NCBI RefSeq assembly: GCF_000022365.1 | Contig: NC_012804.1 | Span: forward strand, 1,302,001 to 1,366,000 | From: Thermococcus gammatolerans EJ3 | Lineage (GTDB): Archaea > Methanobacteriota_B > Thermococci > Thermococcales > Thermococcaceae | Length of the DNA stretch: 64,000 nucleotides | Direction: 5' to 3' | Shown here: positions 7,205-16,878 of the stretch, in pieces | How the letters are laid out: every line of letters begins with the position of its first letter | Numbering within the stretch: position 1 is the stretch's first letter | The notes under the pieces: model-generated | The model's input: the letters and a program-made list of their open reading frames with translations, nothing else | Databases searched by the model: none | Told to the model about the DNA's origin: nothing | Program-made: the position numbers and the translations under genes

Positions 7205-8341
7205 TCATTTTCTCATGCTTCTGAGCACAACATCGAAGGGTGCGTTCGTCTTTATAGAGGTTGGGGAAAAGTGCGTTCTCGTCGCCTCAAAACCAAGGGA
7301 GTGAAGGGTCTCGATGACTCTTGAAATCTTCACGACCTCAAGGCCGTTTTTTCTTGCAAGTGCGTGAGTATCGTAATGGAATGGAACGTCGAGCTCTTCC
7401 ACCAGCAACGAAAGGAATTGGAAGGTTTTCCTGTGGGATATTGATTCCTCGGATGTTTTGGTGAGCCTCACAAGTTCCTCCAGAAAAGCCTGGTTCTTGA
7501 GCGGCCCGAGCCACATTGGCCCGTACGCCCCCCGCTTGCCGGGGAGGAAGTCTCTTTCGTACTTAAACTTTCCAGTTTCATCCTGCCACAGGTAACCCAA
7601 GAGCTCAACGCTTTCGTCTGCCTTTTTTGCCCCGCTCCTCAGCCTCAAAAAGACCCTGAAGTAGTGATCACGGTAATATGCCAGCAGAACTTCAACGCCG
7701 AGATCGTACTTGGCCGCGTACCTAACGATCGTTCCTATTAAAATCCTGAGACCTGCCTCGTGACACAACTCACCTCGAATTGGCTCAGCGAGGTATTTCC
7801 TCCTGCATGCCCTCCGGTAAGCTCCGCAGAGAACCCCGGTGTCGGTCGCGGTGAGCCCGAGAAAGCCCCTTCTCCGCACGGATCGAAGGGCTGAATCGAG
7901 GAACTCCACAGGTGACCCGAAGGGGTCAAGGTCTATGAAATCAAAGTACCTGAAGTTCTCAGACATGAGCTTATTGGCATCGCCGAGGTTTACAACGAGA
8001 CGCTTTTCAGGTAGTCCAAGCTCAGCCCTTCCATTCGCGAGCACCGGTTTCGATCCAAAGTTCAGCTCAAGGTTCTTGAGGATAAGGCGAAACGCATCTT
8101 CATTGATGTCGTTCATCCAGACTTCCTCTGCTGACGTTTCAAGGGAGTACCTGAGGCCTCTGATTCCCGTTGCGGAGAGGGCATCAAGGACGCGTCTCGG
8201 GGAGAGGGCTTTCACGGCCAGAACACTGATATCCCTGTTGAGGGCCATCACAGGATTGTAAAAAACCGGCGCATCGTATATTCTTTCAGCCTTTGGAACT
8301 AACACCCTCGCAAGTCCTTCCCTGATCTCCACAAGTTCCAT
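7205..8341 (-). CDS. trm1: tRNA (guanine26-N2)-dimethyltransferase Trm1
   Basis: A 378-residue enzyme that makes N2,N2-dimethylguanosine at position 26 of tRNA using S-adenosylmethionine. The Trm1 N-terminus (EGLARVLVP, then [13 protein letters not shown]) precedes the Rossmann methyltransferase core ([14 protein letters not shown]) and the catalytic [17 protein letters not shown] motif; the C-terminal region is typical of archaeal Trm1. The start at ATG 8341 is supported by GGTGGGAGA just upstream. It follows the L35Ae gene by about 30 bases and is probably cotranscribed with it. Confidence 0.95.
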
Positions 8342-8373
8342 TCTCCCACCGGAAAAAGAAATGATGTGGGGAT

Positions 8374-8637
8374 TTAAAGGATTTCGACGTAATCGCCGAG
8401 GGCCTGACCTGGAAGGCCGGGCTTAAAGTATGCCTTGACCTCCCCTCTGTTACCGTGAACTCTCAGAATCTTCCCGAACATTTTCCTGCCGGTCGGTGTC
8501 CTCCACACCACCTTTCTGCCGATGAGGGCGCTCGCCCCCGCCCTGTCTTCAACGCCGATTGGCTTGAGAATCATGTGGTGGTTGTGTCTGTGCTCGTGGG
8601 AACCGGCGTAGGCGAGGATCAGGGCCTTTCGCCTCAT
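8374..8637 (-). CDS. rpl35ae: 50S ribosomal protein L35Ae
   Basis: An 87-residue ribosomal protein of the large subunit. It has the family pattern [19 protein letters not shown], then [21 protein letters not shown] and a final [20 protein letters not shown] 8637 is preferred to GTG 8646 because GGTGAG lies right before it. A TATA-like TTTAAAAA near 8675 would serve the transcript, which probably continues into trm1. Confidence 0.93.
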
Positions 8638-8785
8638 GACCCTCACCCCAAGCTGATAGGGAAACGTGGATTTTTAAATGTTATTTCCAGCCCCACCCCA
8701 AGATCGACCCGTTCGCTGGATTGCCTGCCGTTAAGAGGAGAAACGGTAATATACACAAACCAACCAACGTTCATCAGTGCTCCCG

Positions 8786-9358
8786 ATGCTCGGCTTCCTG
8801 AGGAGGAGAAAGCTTAGAAAGCTCAGACAGAATTCAGGAGAAACCCTCGTCATGCACATAGGGGACACGCCAGAGCGCGTTTATCCCTTTCTCAAAGGTC
8901 TCATCGGAGAGGCTCGGCCAGATGTGATAATCCACACGGGCGATTTAGTTGACAACATCAAGCTGGAGCGGAGACCTGACCTAAAGCCAGCTTATGAAGC
9001 AGGCCTGAGAAAGCTCGCGCGGATTCTCAAGGGCTCTAGAGCGAAGCTTTACATAGTTCCAGGCAACGAGGACGATCCCGAGCTTTTGAGACGGTTCTTT
9101 GGGGAAAGTGTCGTCGAGCCCGGAAGCATCGTCGAGATCTGCAGAAAGACCTTCGCGCTCGGCCACTGCTGGCGGGACGTTGCAGATAAGGAGGCAGACT
9201 TCAAGCTCTACGGCCATAACTTCAAAGCCATCCCCAGGGGACTGAACGCGGTTCTCGGCGTCAACTTCATCTTCCTGCCGAGCGGAAGGGTCGTTAAGGT
9301 GGATTACCCCGTGGGAACCGACACGGCCAGGGGTTACAGGCTTTGGAGGGGGTTGTGA
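8786..9358 (+). CDS. Calcineurin-like metallophosphoesterase
   Basis: A protein of about 190 residues with the metallophosphoesterase signatures in order: MHIGDT, IIHTGDLVDN, YIVPGNEDD and LYGHNFKAIP. These supply Asp, Asn and His ligands of a di-metal site; the first motif lacks the usual DxH spacing, so this may be a divergent subfamily. The substrate is unknown. No clear ribosome-binding site exists before GTG 8777 or ATG 8786, and a TATA-like AATATAC at about 8750 lies about 27 bases upstream, so the message may be leaderless. It overlaps the next gene by one base (TGATGA). Confidence 0.8.
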   Translation: MLGFLRRRKLRKLRQNSGETLVMHIGDTPERVYPFLKGLIGEARPDVIIHTGDLVDNIKLERRPDLKPAYEAGLRKLARILKGSRAKLYIVPGNEDDPELLRRFFGESVVEPGSIVEICRKTFALGHCWRDVADKEADFKLYGHNFKAIPRGLNAVLGVNFIFLPSGRVVKVDYPVGTDTARGYRLWRGL

Positions 9359-10353
9359 TGAGACTGCTCCGTTTTGGGCCATCGATTATCTTCCTGAGGA
9401 CTCCACACAGGGAAGCGGTTGAATCAGCAATCGAGGAGCTTTTCGGCGTTGAAAAGACTCCAACTGACATCGCGATAAAGGAGAGCAGCGAGTTTGAGAC
9501 CGTGCTTTTCGTCACGGACGAGTGGAAGAAAGAAACCATTCCCCCCGAGAGTGCGTTCCTCATAAGGTGCCACGCTCCAGCCGTTCTGAGCAGAATCATA
9601 AACGCCAACCTGCCAGTCGAGAAGGTTCACGTCGAGAGCGCGATAATATTCCTCAGGGTTCCCGATAGAGTCGGGGAAGGGCTCAAACTGATAGCCGAGA
9701 AGTATAACGGAGAGGTTATGGACATAAGGACCGCCCTCGATGAGGGCGAGGCTATGGACACGATAATAGGCCTGACGAGGAAAAAGCTGAACTCGCCAAT
9801 AGGGCCAGAGGACGTGGAAGGAGCCGTCCTCGTGAGGAGGGACTTCCTGAGCGTTTACAGGGAACTGCTCATGGACACCCCGCTGTTGCTCCTCAAGCTC
9901 ATGCCCGAGTGGAACGAGATGACGATAAAGCTCTACGACACGGCGAAGCGCTACGAGGAGAACATCGAGAGGCTCATGCTCGTCATAGAGGACCTTGACC
10001 TCGGCTTCATCGTTGGTGAGGGCTGGGACTGGGACTACCCGAGGCCTTTCATGCGCGTTCCGGTTTACAAGCTTAAGCTCCTGACATGGGAAGACCCGCT
10101 CCGCGTGAAGTTCCTGCTGAAGGGGCTTGAATACCGGGGCTACAAACGGCTCTGCGACATAGACGTCTTCGTCGAGGGCAAGAAGATAGACTGGGTGAAG
10201 CTGGGAAAGTTTGACTCCAAGTTCGAGCTGGCCAAGACCGCGAGGGAGGAGCTTGAAAAGCTCCTGAGCGAGGACGTTCGGAGAAGGCTCCACGAGATAG
10301 AGGAGAAGCTCCTCGGAGACACCAGAGAAGAGGGTGAAGTCAAAGCTTCCTGA
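9358..10353 (+). CDS. Uncharacterised Thermococcales protein
   Basis: A 331-residue protein without signal peptide or membrane helix. It starts at ATG 9358, overlapping the metallophosphoesterase stop, so the two are translationally coupled. I recognise no domain. Features visible are an acidic middle (IEDLDLGFIVGEGWDWDYPR), a basic C-terminal third with helical Lys/Glu-rich tail (EELEKLLSEDVRRRLHEIEE), and no metal- or nucleotide-binding motif. The last 14 bases overlap the end of the convergent methyltransferase gene. Confidence 0.7.
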   Translation: MRLLRFGPSIIFLRTPHREAVESAIEELFGVEKTPTDIAIKESSEFETVLFVTDEWKKETIPPESAFLIRCHAPAVLSRIINANLPVEKVHVESAIIFLRVPDRVGEGLKLIAEKYNGEVMDIRTALDEGEAMDTIIGLTRKKLNSPIGPEDVEGAVLVRRDFLSVYRELLMDTPLLLLKLMPEWNEMTIKLYDTAKRYEENIERLMLVIEDLDLGFIVGEGWDWDYPRPFMRVPVYKLKLLTWEDPLRVKFLLKGLEYRGYKRLCDIDVFVEGKKIDWVKLGKFDSKFELAKTAREELEKLLSEDVRRRLHEIEEKLLGDTREEGEVKAS

Positions 10354-11269
10354 GCTTCGCCACGAAGAAACCGCTCGTCCCGTGTCTGTCGGGATAAAAG
10401 CGCCTTGCTTTCTTTATTTCCTCGCTCAGCTCGATTCCGAAGGGTCTCGTTAGTGCGGGCTCGCCGTAGCGGAGGGGAAGCAGTTCAACGTCGAAGTTGT
10501 CCAGAACCCACTGGATTACGAACTCGTTCTCCTCCGGTTCGAGTGAGCAGGTTGAGTAAACCAGGATTCCGCCCTTCCTGAGGACGCTCAGTCCCTTCTC
10601 AAGCATCTTCATCTGGAGGTTCTGGCAGAACTTCACATCCTCTATCGTGCGGTTAGCCTTCCGCTCGGGGTTCTTGTGTATCGTCCCTGAACCTGTGCAC
10701 GGCGCATCGAGGAGGATTTTATCGAACTCAACGCCGAGTTCGTCTATGTAGAGCGACGAGCGGTGGAAGAGAACTGTATTAGTGACGCCGAGGCGAGAGA
10801 GGTTTAAGCGGGTCTCCTTCAGTCTCTCCTCGCCGACATCAAAAGCGTAGATTATTCCCTCGTTTTCCATAAGCTGGGCCAAATAGCTCGTCTTTCCTCC
10901 TGGAGCGGCGGCCATATCTGCAACGACTTCGCCGGGCTTCGGCTCAAGGGCAACGGGAGGATACATCGAACTCGCTTCCTGGATGTAGAGGAGACCGCTC
11001 AGGTACTCGGGCGTTGATGTAATCGAAAACGGCTCGCGCGTGAGGCAGAAACCTTCTCTCGCCCAGGGAATCCTCCTAAACTGGAAGCCCTTCTTGTTGA
11101 GGAGCTTTGTAAGCTTTGGAATCTCAATGCGAAGCGTGTTCACGCGGAAGCACCTTGGCAGGGGCTTTTCCATCGCCTCGGCTATGCTTAAGGCCCTCTC
11201 GCCCCAGAGCTCGTAATAGCGCTCCGCGAAGGTCTTGGAGTAGCCGAGGGAAAACAACTTTTCGAGCAT
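10340..11269 (-). CDS. NOL1/NOP2/Sun-family RNA (cytosine-5) methyltransferase, archaeal Trm4-like
   Basis: A 309-residue S-adenosylmethionine-dependent enzyme that forms 5-methylcytosine in RNA. The cofactor site is DMAAAPGGKTSYLAQLM. The two catalytic cysteines are in LLDAPCTGSGT and VYSTCSLEPEENE. The N-terminus carries the short Sun-family region (PRCFRVNTLRI). The size and lack of an extra N-terminal domain resemble archaeal tRNA m5C methyltransferases rather than the longer enzyme at 61326-62681. ATG 11269 (MLEKLFSLGYSK) is chosen because longer frames run antisense into EF-2. It has its own TATA (ATTTTAAAC, about 11292-11300). Confidence 0.88.
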   Translation of the reverse strand: MLEKLFSLGYSKTFAERYYELWGERALSIAEAMEKPLPRCFRVNTLRIEIPKLTKLLNKKGFQFRRIPWAREGFCLTREPFSITSTPEYLSGLLYIQEASSMYPPVALEPKPGEVVADMAAAPGGKTSYLAQLMENEGIIYAFDVGEERLKETRLNLSRLGVTNTVLFHRSSLYIDELGVEFDKILLDAPCTGSGTIHKNPERKANRTIEDVKFCQNLQMKMLEKGLSVLRKGGILVYSTCSLEPEENEFVIQWVLDNFDVELLPLRYGEPALTRPFGIELSEEIKKARRFYPDRHGTSGFFVAKLRKL

Positions 11270-11331
11270 GACGAGGGTTGGAAAAGGGAGTTTAAAATCC
11301 TTCGTTTGTGCACGGGGGCCACTCCCACGAA

Positions 11332-11366
11332 CTGAGAAAGGGAGAAAAGCGAAACAAAAGCGAAAG
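11332..11366 (-). terminator. T-rich terminator after EF-2
   Basis: On the minus strand the bases after the EF-2 stop read CTTTCGCTTTTGTTTCGC and CTTTTCTCCC, a repeated T-run pattern typical of archaeal termination, before the promoter of the methyltransferase gene. Confidence 0.45.
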
Positions 11367-11369
11367 CCC

Positions 11370-13568
11370 TCACTGCTGCGGGCAGACGTCCTTCTCGGTC
11401 GGTGGGTTCGGATCGAGGCCCTTCCTCTGGCGTATCTGCCTGATGATCTGCTGGGCAAGCTCGTTCGGAACGCGCTTGAAGCCAGCGTGCTCTGTAGTCC
11501 AGAGGGCCTTTCCGCTGGTGGCACCACGGATGGCTCCGGCGAATCCGAACATCTCTGCAACTGGAGCCTCTCCGATGATAATCATGACCTCGCCTTCCTG
11601 CCTCATGTCGATGAGCTGACCGCGCCTCTGGTTGAGCTCCCTGCTGACGGCACCCATGTACTCGTAGGGTATGTTGATGATGACCTTCTGGTAGGGTTCG
11701 TAGAGGACCGGACCTGCCTTCATCATGGCGCAGTGGATTGCGGTCCTGATGGCCGGGTAGATCTGGGCCGGACCGCGGTGGACGTTGTCCTCGTGTATCT
11801 TGGCGTCGTGAAGCCTGACGATGACCTTCATGACTGGCTCCTTGGCGAGCGGTCCCTCGTCCATCGCCATGTGGAATCCGTCGACGAGGAGATCCATGAC
11901 CTCGTTGAGGTACTGGATACCCTTGGTGTTGTCGAAGAACATGTTGCCGTTGTAGACGTCGACAATGCCCTTGGCAAGCTCGTAGTCCATACCGAGCTCG
12001 GCGAGCTTCTTGGCGACCTCCTTCGGGTTCTTGGGCCTGCCCTCCGGGATAATGCCCTCGCGAATTGCCTCGTAGATCTCGTCCGGCATCGGCTCGACGG
12101 TGATGTAGAACCTGTTGTGCTTGTTCGGAGACTTTCCTTCGACTATCGGGCTCTTCTTGGTTACACTCTCGCGGTAGACGACGATCGGCGGTGAAACGTC
12201 AACGTCGAGCTTCCACTCGGTCTTGAGCCTGTAGAGCTTGACCTCGAGGTGAAGCTCACCCATGCCGCTGAGGAGGTGCTGGCCGGTCTCCTCGTCGATC
12301 TTAACGTGCAGAGTTGGATCCTCCTTGGCGAGCTGTCTCAAAGCTTCGATGAGCTTGGGAAGGTCCTTAACGTTTTTAGCTTCAATCGCAACGGTAACGA
12401 CGGGCTCGCTGGTGTAGTGGAGGGCCTCAAAGGGCTCGATCTTCTCAACTGAGACGGTCTCACCGGCCATAGCATCGCGCAGACCGGTTACGGCAACGAT
12501 GTTTCCAGCGGGGACAGCCTCCATGTTGATCCTCTCGGGACCCATGTAGATACCGACCTGCTGGATTCTAGCTTTTCTCTTGCTGTTGATGAGGTAGACC
12601 TCCTGGCCGGTCTTGACGGTACCGCTCCAGACACGGCCGGTAGCTACCTCACCGGCGTGCTTGTCGAGGATGATCTTGGTGACGACCATGACCATCTTGC
12701 CCTTTGGGTCGCACTTGAGCATAGCCTGGCCGACGTCGCTGTTTATGTCACCCCTCCAGAGGTGTGGGATCCTGTACTTCTGGGCCTCAAGCGGGTTCGG
12801 GAGGTGCCTGACAACCATATCGAGGACGACGACGTGAAGCGGAGCCTTCTGGCGGAGCCCCTTAAGGTCGCCCTTGTTGGTGAGCTCGACGATGTCCTTG
12901 AAGGAAACGCCGGTCTTCTTCATGAACGGGACGCTGAGGGCCCAGTTGTAGTAGGCCGAACCGAAGGCGACGCTACCATCCTCGACCTTGACCATCCACT
13001 GACTCTTGAACTCCTCGGGGGCGTAGCGTTTGATGAGCCTGTTAACGTCGGTAATAATCTTGGCGAACCTCTGGAGTATCTCGTTCGGGCCGAGCTTGAG
13101 CTCCTTGATGAGACGGTCAACCTTGTTGATGAAGAGAACCGGCTTGACGTACTCCCTGAGGGCCTGCCTGAGAACGGTCTCTGTCTGGGGCATGACACCC
13201 TCGACGGCGTCGACAACTATAATCGCACCGTCAATGGCACGCATGGCCCTGGTAACGTCACCACCGAAGTCAACGTGACCCGGGGTGTCAATCAGGTTGA
13301 TGAGGTAGTCCTGGCCCTCGTAGTTGTGGACCATCGAAACGTTGGCCGCGTTGATTGTAATACCCCTCGCCTGCTCCTGCTCGTCGAAGTCGAGAACGAG
13401 CTGCTTTCCTGCCAACTCTTCGCTAATCATTCCGGCACCGGCGAGCAGGTTGTCGCTCAGCGTCGTCTTACCGTGGTCAATATGAGCGGCAATACCCATG
13501 TTCCTGATTCTCTCAGGCTGGGTCATCAATTCCTTAATCTTCGCGATCATCTCTTCCCTTCTTCCCAT
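11370..13568 (-). CDS. fusA: Elongation factor 2
   Basis: A 732-residue archaeal/eukaryotic-type EF-2, the GTPase that moves tRNA and mRNA through the ribosome. G1 is [13 protein letters not shown]3 [12 protein letters not shown] and G4 FINKVDR. The diphthamide region reads [15 protein letters not shown], whose His is the modified residue. The C-terminus ends [16 protein letters not shown] then [14 protein letters not shown]. The length is normal and no intein interrupts the GTPase motifs. GGTGGTGCGTT precedes ATG 13568, and TTTATAACC near 13618 is a likely TATA box. Confidence 0.98.
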   Translation of the reverse strand: MGRREEMIAKIKELMTQPERIRNMGIAAHIDHGKTTLSDNLLAGAGMISEELAGKQLVLDFDEQEQARGITINAANVSMVHNYEGQDYLINLIDTPGHVDFGGDVTRAMRAIDGAIIVVDAVEGVMPQTETVLRQALREYVKPVLFINKVDRLIKELKLGPNEILQRFAKIITDVNRLIKRYAPEEFKSQWMVKVEDGSVAFGSAYYNWALSVPFMKKTGVSFKDIVELTNKGDLKGLRQKAPLHVVVLDMVVRHLPNPLEAQKYRIPHLWRGDINSDVGQAMLKCDPKGKMVMVVTKIILDKHAGEVATGRVWSGTVKTGQEVYLINSKRKARIQQVGIYMGPERINMEAVPAGNIVAVTGLRDAMAGETVSVEKIEPFEALHYTSEPVVTVAIEAKNVKDLPKLIEALRQLAKEDPTLHVKIDEETGQHLLSGMGELHLEVKLYRLKTEWKLDVDVSPPIVVYRESVTKKSPIVEGKSPNKHNRFYITVEPMPDEIYEAIREGIIPEGRPKNPKEVAKKLAELGMDYELAKGIVDVYNGNMFFDNTKGIQYLNEVMDLLVDGFHMAMDEGPLAKEPVMKVIVRLHDAKIHEDNVHRGPAQIYPAIRTAIHCAMMKAGPVLYEPYQKVIINIPYEYMGAVSRELNQRRGQLIDMRQEGEVMIIIGEAPVAEMFGFAGAIRGATSGKALWTTEHAGFKRVPNELAQQIIRQIRQRKGLDPNPPTEKDVCPQQ

Positions 13569-13661
13569 AACGCACCACCTTTGGATGAGCTTGTCGGCTT
13601 AACTTAAAAGGCTCGGTTATAAAGCTTTTCCCCGGAAGCGAAAGAGCATTGGGGAGGAAGA

Positions 13662-14741
13662 TCAGAAGACGAGAAGGCGTGAAACCAGCCTCCGAACCCG
13701 CTCAACCTCCGAGTTTTCAGCATAGACTCCCCAGCGCCAGTAAGTGTCCTTCAGCTCGAAGAGCGAGCGGACCAGGGGAGAGACGTCGCTGAGCCTCCTC
13801 AGCTTCCCCTCGACAAGAACGAAGGCGTTCTTTTCCTCGAACTTTGGCTTCGGAGGATAATCGAGCAACGCGAGGTGTCCGAACTCGGCTTCAAGCTCTC
13901 GCCTTAACTCTTCGAGGAGATCCCTTTCGAGGGGTTCAGAGCTCCATATGACACGCTTGTAGAGCTTCCGGGAGTCTATGGCACGAATGAGCCCCCTGAC
14001 CTCTGGCTTGTCGCTCGTCCTGAGCCTAGCCACGAGGTCGATCTCGTCCATGAGGCGTATCTCGTCGAGCGGAATTCCCTCAAGCTTAACTGCTTCAACG
14101 AGCATTGCCCCCGCTATTCTGGAAACGTGATGGAGGTAAACCGTTGGGTACATCATGCTCCTTGCCAAGAGGAGGTTTTGAGCCGCCATGATGCCCTTCT
14201 CCAGGACCACAAGCCTCTCGCCGTCCCAGTGAAGGTTTCTGATCAGCCTGTCGAGATCAACGAGGCCGTAGGCAACGCCAGTGTAATATGCGTCCCTGAT
14301 GAGGTAGTCCATCCTGTCAGCGTCTATGTCCCCGCTGACGACGGGATGCTTGAGAAACCGGAGGAACTCCCCGATGGAATACGACTCCTCGATGATATCC
14401 CTGACCTCGCCGTTCTTGATGAACCAAGCCGTATTTTCCTCATGCCTCGGATAGATGGCCTCAAGAGTGTGAGAGAAGGGATATTGGCCGAGATCGTGAA
14501 GCAGGGCAGCGTAGATCACGCCCCTCTCCACATCGGGGTTATGATCCACTAGCTTTCTGGCGAGATGAAACGTTCCGAGGGAGTGCTCGAAGCGGGTGTG
14601 TCTGGCCGTCGGATAGGCAAGAAACACAAAACCGAGCTGGGTTATTCTCCTCAGCCTCTGGAACTCGGGCGTATCCACTAGCTCAACCGCGAAATCGTCG
14701 AGCTCTATAGTCCCGTGAACGGGGCCGTGAACGAGCTTCAT
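13662..14741 (-). CDS. HD-superfamily phosphohydrolase (dGTPase/SAMHD1-like)
   Basis: A 359-residue protein with the HD metal site HTRFEHSLGTFHLARK, ALLHDLGQYPFSHTLE and the later Asp in SGDIDADRMDYLIRDA. The start of the family is also clear (GPVHGTIELDDFAVELVDTP). Relatives hydrolyse deoxynucleotides or other nucleotides; the exact substrate here cannot be told. ATG 14741 is selected because GAGGGA lies six bases upstream; an upstream in-frame start would overlap relE. The gene lies 10 bases after relE and may be in the same transcript. Confidence 0.88.
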   Translation of the reverse strand: MKLVHGPVHGTIELDDFAVELVDTPEFQRLRRITQLGFVFLAYPTARHTRFEHSLGTFHLARKLVDHNPDVERGVIYAALLHDLGQYPFSHTLEAIYPRHEENTAWFIKNGEVRDIIEESYSIGEFLRFLKHPVVSGDIDADRMDYLIRDAYYTGVAYGLVDLDRLIRNLHWDGERLVVLEKGIMAAQNLLLARSMMYPTVYLHHVSRIAGAMLVEAVKLEGIPLDEIRLMDEIDLVARLRTSDKPEVRGLIRAIDSRKLYKRVIWSSEPLERDLLEELRRELEAEFGHLALLDYPPKPKFEEKNAFVLVEGKLRRLSDVSPLVRSLFELKDTYWRWGVYAENSEVERVRRLVSRLLVF

Positions 14742-14751
14742 GGGAAATCCC

Positions 14752-15015
14752 TCAGTAAACGTTCTCACGCTTTCCAATTTTCAGAACTTTTATCAATCTT
14801 TCACGTTTCTGGTACTCGAATATAATCCGGTACTCCCCCACTCTAAGACGGTATATGTTTTCATACCCTCTAAGCTTTTGAACATCAAGCCTCGCAAGAG
14901 GAAAGAACGCCAGCTTAGAGATGCGATCTTTAATCAGTTCCCGTTCTTTTTCGGGAACTTCTCGAAGCTCCTTAGTAGCCTTCCTGCTGATAAGGAGCTT
15001 ATTCTCAAAGCTCAT
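14752..15015 (-). CDS. relE: RelE/ParE-family toxin
   Basis: An 87-residue basic protein with the RelE pattern: KLLISRKATKELREVPEKER in the first helix pair, then LARLDVQKLRGYENIYRLRV and GEYRIIFEYQKRERLI, ending KVLKIGKRENVY. The conserved arginines (YRLRVGEYRIIF) and the final basic-tyrosine segment are those used by archaeal RelE for ribosome-dependent mRNA cleavage. It starts inside the 3' end of the antitoxin gene, overlapping 11 bases. Confidence 0.88.
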   Translation of the reverse strand: MSFENKLLISRKATKELREVPEKERELIKDRISKLAFFPLARLDVQKLRGYENIYRLRVGEYRIIFEYQKRERLIKVLKIGKRENVY

Positions 15016-15187
15016 TCCTTATCACGTCCCAGTTAAGGAACTCGTCTTTCTTTCTCTCCTTTACAGCCTTTCGCTCCCATTCCTCAGGTTCGGCTTCTTC
15101 TATAAGCTGGAGGTTAACCTCTATGAGCTCGCGGAGGAACCTCTCTAGTTCATCTACCCTGTGACGGATCTCAGCGAGGGTATTCAT
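15005..15187 (-). CDS. relB: RelB-type antitoxin
   Basis: A 60-residue acidic, helical protein (NTLAEIRHRVDELERFLREL) placed directly upstream of and overlapping relE, which is the standard antitoxin position. The C-terminal half (KAVKERKKDEFLNWDVIRNE) would wrap the toxin. ATG 15187 follows GGGGGGTGATGTG. TTTATAAAT about 25 bases upstream of the start is a probable TATA box, so the leader is very short and promoter and start site could be covered by the antitoxin-toxin complex. Confidence 0.8.
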   Translation of the reverse strand: MNTLAEIRHRVDELERFLRELIEVNLQLIEEAEPEEWERKAVKERKKDEFLNWDVIRNEL

Positions 15188-15223
15188 CACATCACCCCCC
15201 GAAGATTTATAAAAAAGAAAACC

Positions 15224-15652
15224 TCACTCCTTCTCCCGGACGACGCGGACGAGCTTGTATCTCCGCCCTGAACACTCCACGTCGTCGAGGATCTCGAGGA
15301 TCTTCACGGTGTCCCCCTCAAAGAGACCCTCTGGTTTCACCAGGTCTGCCTTTTCTGGATCAGGGCAGTCAACGAACTTCAGCGTCACTTTGGAGCCCAC
15401 TATGGCCGTCCTTGGATCAACGAGGATTTCTATTGCAGGTTCGACGACCTCAACAACACGAACCTTGCCCTCGTGCAACGGGCAAGAGTGCTCTATGTTC
15501 CTTACCTTGACGATCTTGTAGCGCCTTCCGGGTTCGAGGTTCCCAACGCAAACTCTTGCCAGTCTGCAACTCTTGCACGGTTCAGCGGGCCCGTAATAGA
15601 TGAACTCAAGCCCGGGTTTTGCCAGTTTTTCCCCAACCAGTGTGATGACCAT
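15224..15652 (-). CDS. UPF0179 family protein
   Basis: A 142-residue conserved archaeal protein of unknown function. The visible hallmark is a cysteine-rich N-terminal half: [21 protein letters not shown] and later [11 protein letters not shown], with further Cys in [10 protein letters not shown] and DDVECSGRR. The first cysteines could bind zinc or an iron-sulfur cluster (inference). AGGAGGTG six bases before ATG 15652 fixes the start and excludes the longer frame. It lies close downstream of egsA. Confidence 0.85.
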   Translation of the reverse strand: MVITLVGEKLAKPGLEFIYYGPAEPCKSCRLARVCVGNLEPGRRYKIVKVRNIEHSCPLHEGKVRVVEVVEPAIEILVDPRTAIVGSKVTLKFVDCPDPEKADLVKPEGLFEGDTVKILEILDDVECSGRRYKLVRVVREKE

Positions 15653-15686
15653 CTCAAACACCTCCTAATCTCTGAAGACATGACCG

Positions 15687-16727
15687 TTAGATAACCCCCG
15701 TGATTTTAGCGGCCTTTTCAGCGGCCTCCCAGGTCAGACCCTCCTTTCCAAGTATTGTGTAGCGCTCAGGCCTTATGGTGTGAGCTATAGTGAGGGCCTT
15801 GATTATAATCTCAGGATCGATTCCAAGCTCGTATGCGTTGGTAGGTGCCCCTACCCTCTTTAAGGTTTCCCTAACCCTCTCCCACTTCAGCCCGTGAAGG
15901 TAAGCCATTATTATCGTCCCGACGCCGCACTGCTCCCCGTGGAGGGCTGGCTTGGGAGCAAGCATGTCGAGGGCGTGGCTGAAGAGATGCTCCGCTCCGC
16001 TGGCGGGCCTTGAAGAACCGGCTATGCTCATTGCAACGCCGCTGCTTATGAGGCCCTTGATAACCTTTCTCACGCTCTCCTCGTTTCCAAGCCGAATTAT
16101 GTCGGCGTTCTTTATGACCATTTTCGCGCTCATGAGGGAGAGCGATGCCGCGTACTCGCTGTAGTACTCACCGCGAATCCTGTGGGCCAACTGCCAGTCC
16201 TTTACCGCCGTTAGGTTGCTTATGATATCACCAACTCCCGCCGCAAGGTAGCGGTAGGGAGCAGTTTTGATTACACTGACGTCGGCTATCACCGCTATCG
16301 GGGGCCTGGCCTTCACCGACGTTTTTGAGCCGAGATCCTTAATTGAGGCGTTGGCGCTTGCTATTCCATCGTGAGAAGCCGTCGTTGGAAAGCTGACGAA
16401 AGGGATTCCCACCCGGTACGAGGAGAGCTTTGCAACGTCGATTATACTGCCCCCACCAACGGCTATCATCCAGTCAGCGGAGGTCTCCCTGGCTATGGCA
16501 ATGACCCTCTCAACTTCCTCCATAGTGGCTCCCCTAACTACGACTCCAGAAGCCTCGAACTCGCGGGAGAGGTTTTCCTCAACCTCCCCCCCCGCTATCT
16601 CTTTTGTCTTGGGGCCGTAGAGAACGAGAACCCTCCTGCCGAGCTTTAGCCTCTTGGCAACGCTCACGGTTTCCCCTGCCAAGTTCTCGCCCAAAAGCAC
16701 TTCCCGCGGGAGCTCCATCAGGTGCAC
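15687..16727 (-). CDS. egsA: sn-Glycerol-1-phosphate dehydrogenase
   Basis: A 346-residue enzyme reducing dihydroxyacetone phosphate to sn-glycerol-1-phosphate, the backbone of archaeal membrane lipids. The NAD(P)-binding motif GGGSIIDVAKLSSY, the substrate loop FPTTASHDGIASANASI, and metal-binding histidines in ASGAEHLFSHALD and LHGEQCGVGT are all present. GTG 16727 (VHLMELPREVLLG) is chosen because GAGGTGA lies six bases before it and archaeal relatives start at this point; GTG 16736 is an alternative. Confidence 0.95.
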   Translation of the reverse strand: MHLMELPREVLLGENLAGETVSVAKRLKLGRRVLVLYGPKTKEIAGGEVEENLSREFEASGVVVRGATMEEVERVIAIARETSADWMIAVGGGSIIDVAKLSSYRVGIPFVSFPTTASHDGIASANASIKDLGSKTSVKARPPIAVIADVSVIKTAPYRYLAAGVGDIISNLTAVKDWQLAHRIRGEYYSEYAASLSLMSAKMVIKNADIIRLGNEESVRKVIKGLISSGVAMSIAGSSRPASGAEHLFSHALDMLAPKPALHGEQCGVGTIIMAYLHGLKWERVRETLKRVGAPTNAYELGIDPEIIIKALTIAHTIRPERYTILGKEGLTWEAAEKAAKITGVI

Positions 16728-16878
16728 TTTCTTCACCTCATCTAACTAAGGTGCCGGGACTTAAAAATTGATTGGGTTGGGCACGTGATGGAACAACGTC
16801 AAAGTTCACGGTATAAATACGGCATAAATCCGGAGGAAACCTTTAAGTGTCCGGCCCCGACTCTTACACGGTGGTCGG

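Noticed and set aside
9424-10293. Long antisense open frame opposite the 331-residue gene
   Set aside because: Third-position GC bias of the real gene keeps the complementary frame open; the translation lacks any plausible domain and there is no ribosome-binding site.
11270-11560. Upstream extension of the 10340-11269 methyltransferase
   Set aside because: It would run antisense into EF-2 and its sequence is Arg/Ser-rich noise; homologues begin at MLEKLFSLG.
12657-13607. 316-codon open frame antisense to EF-2
   Set aside because: A shadow of the highly expressed EF-2 gene; no start signal and no recognisable protein features.
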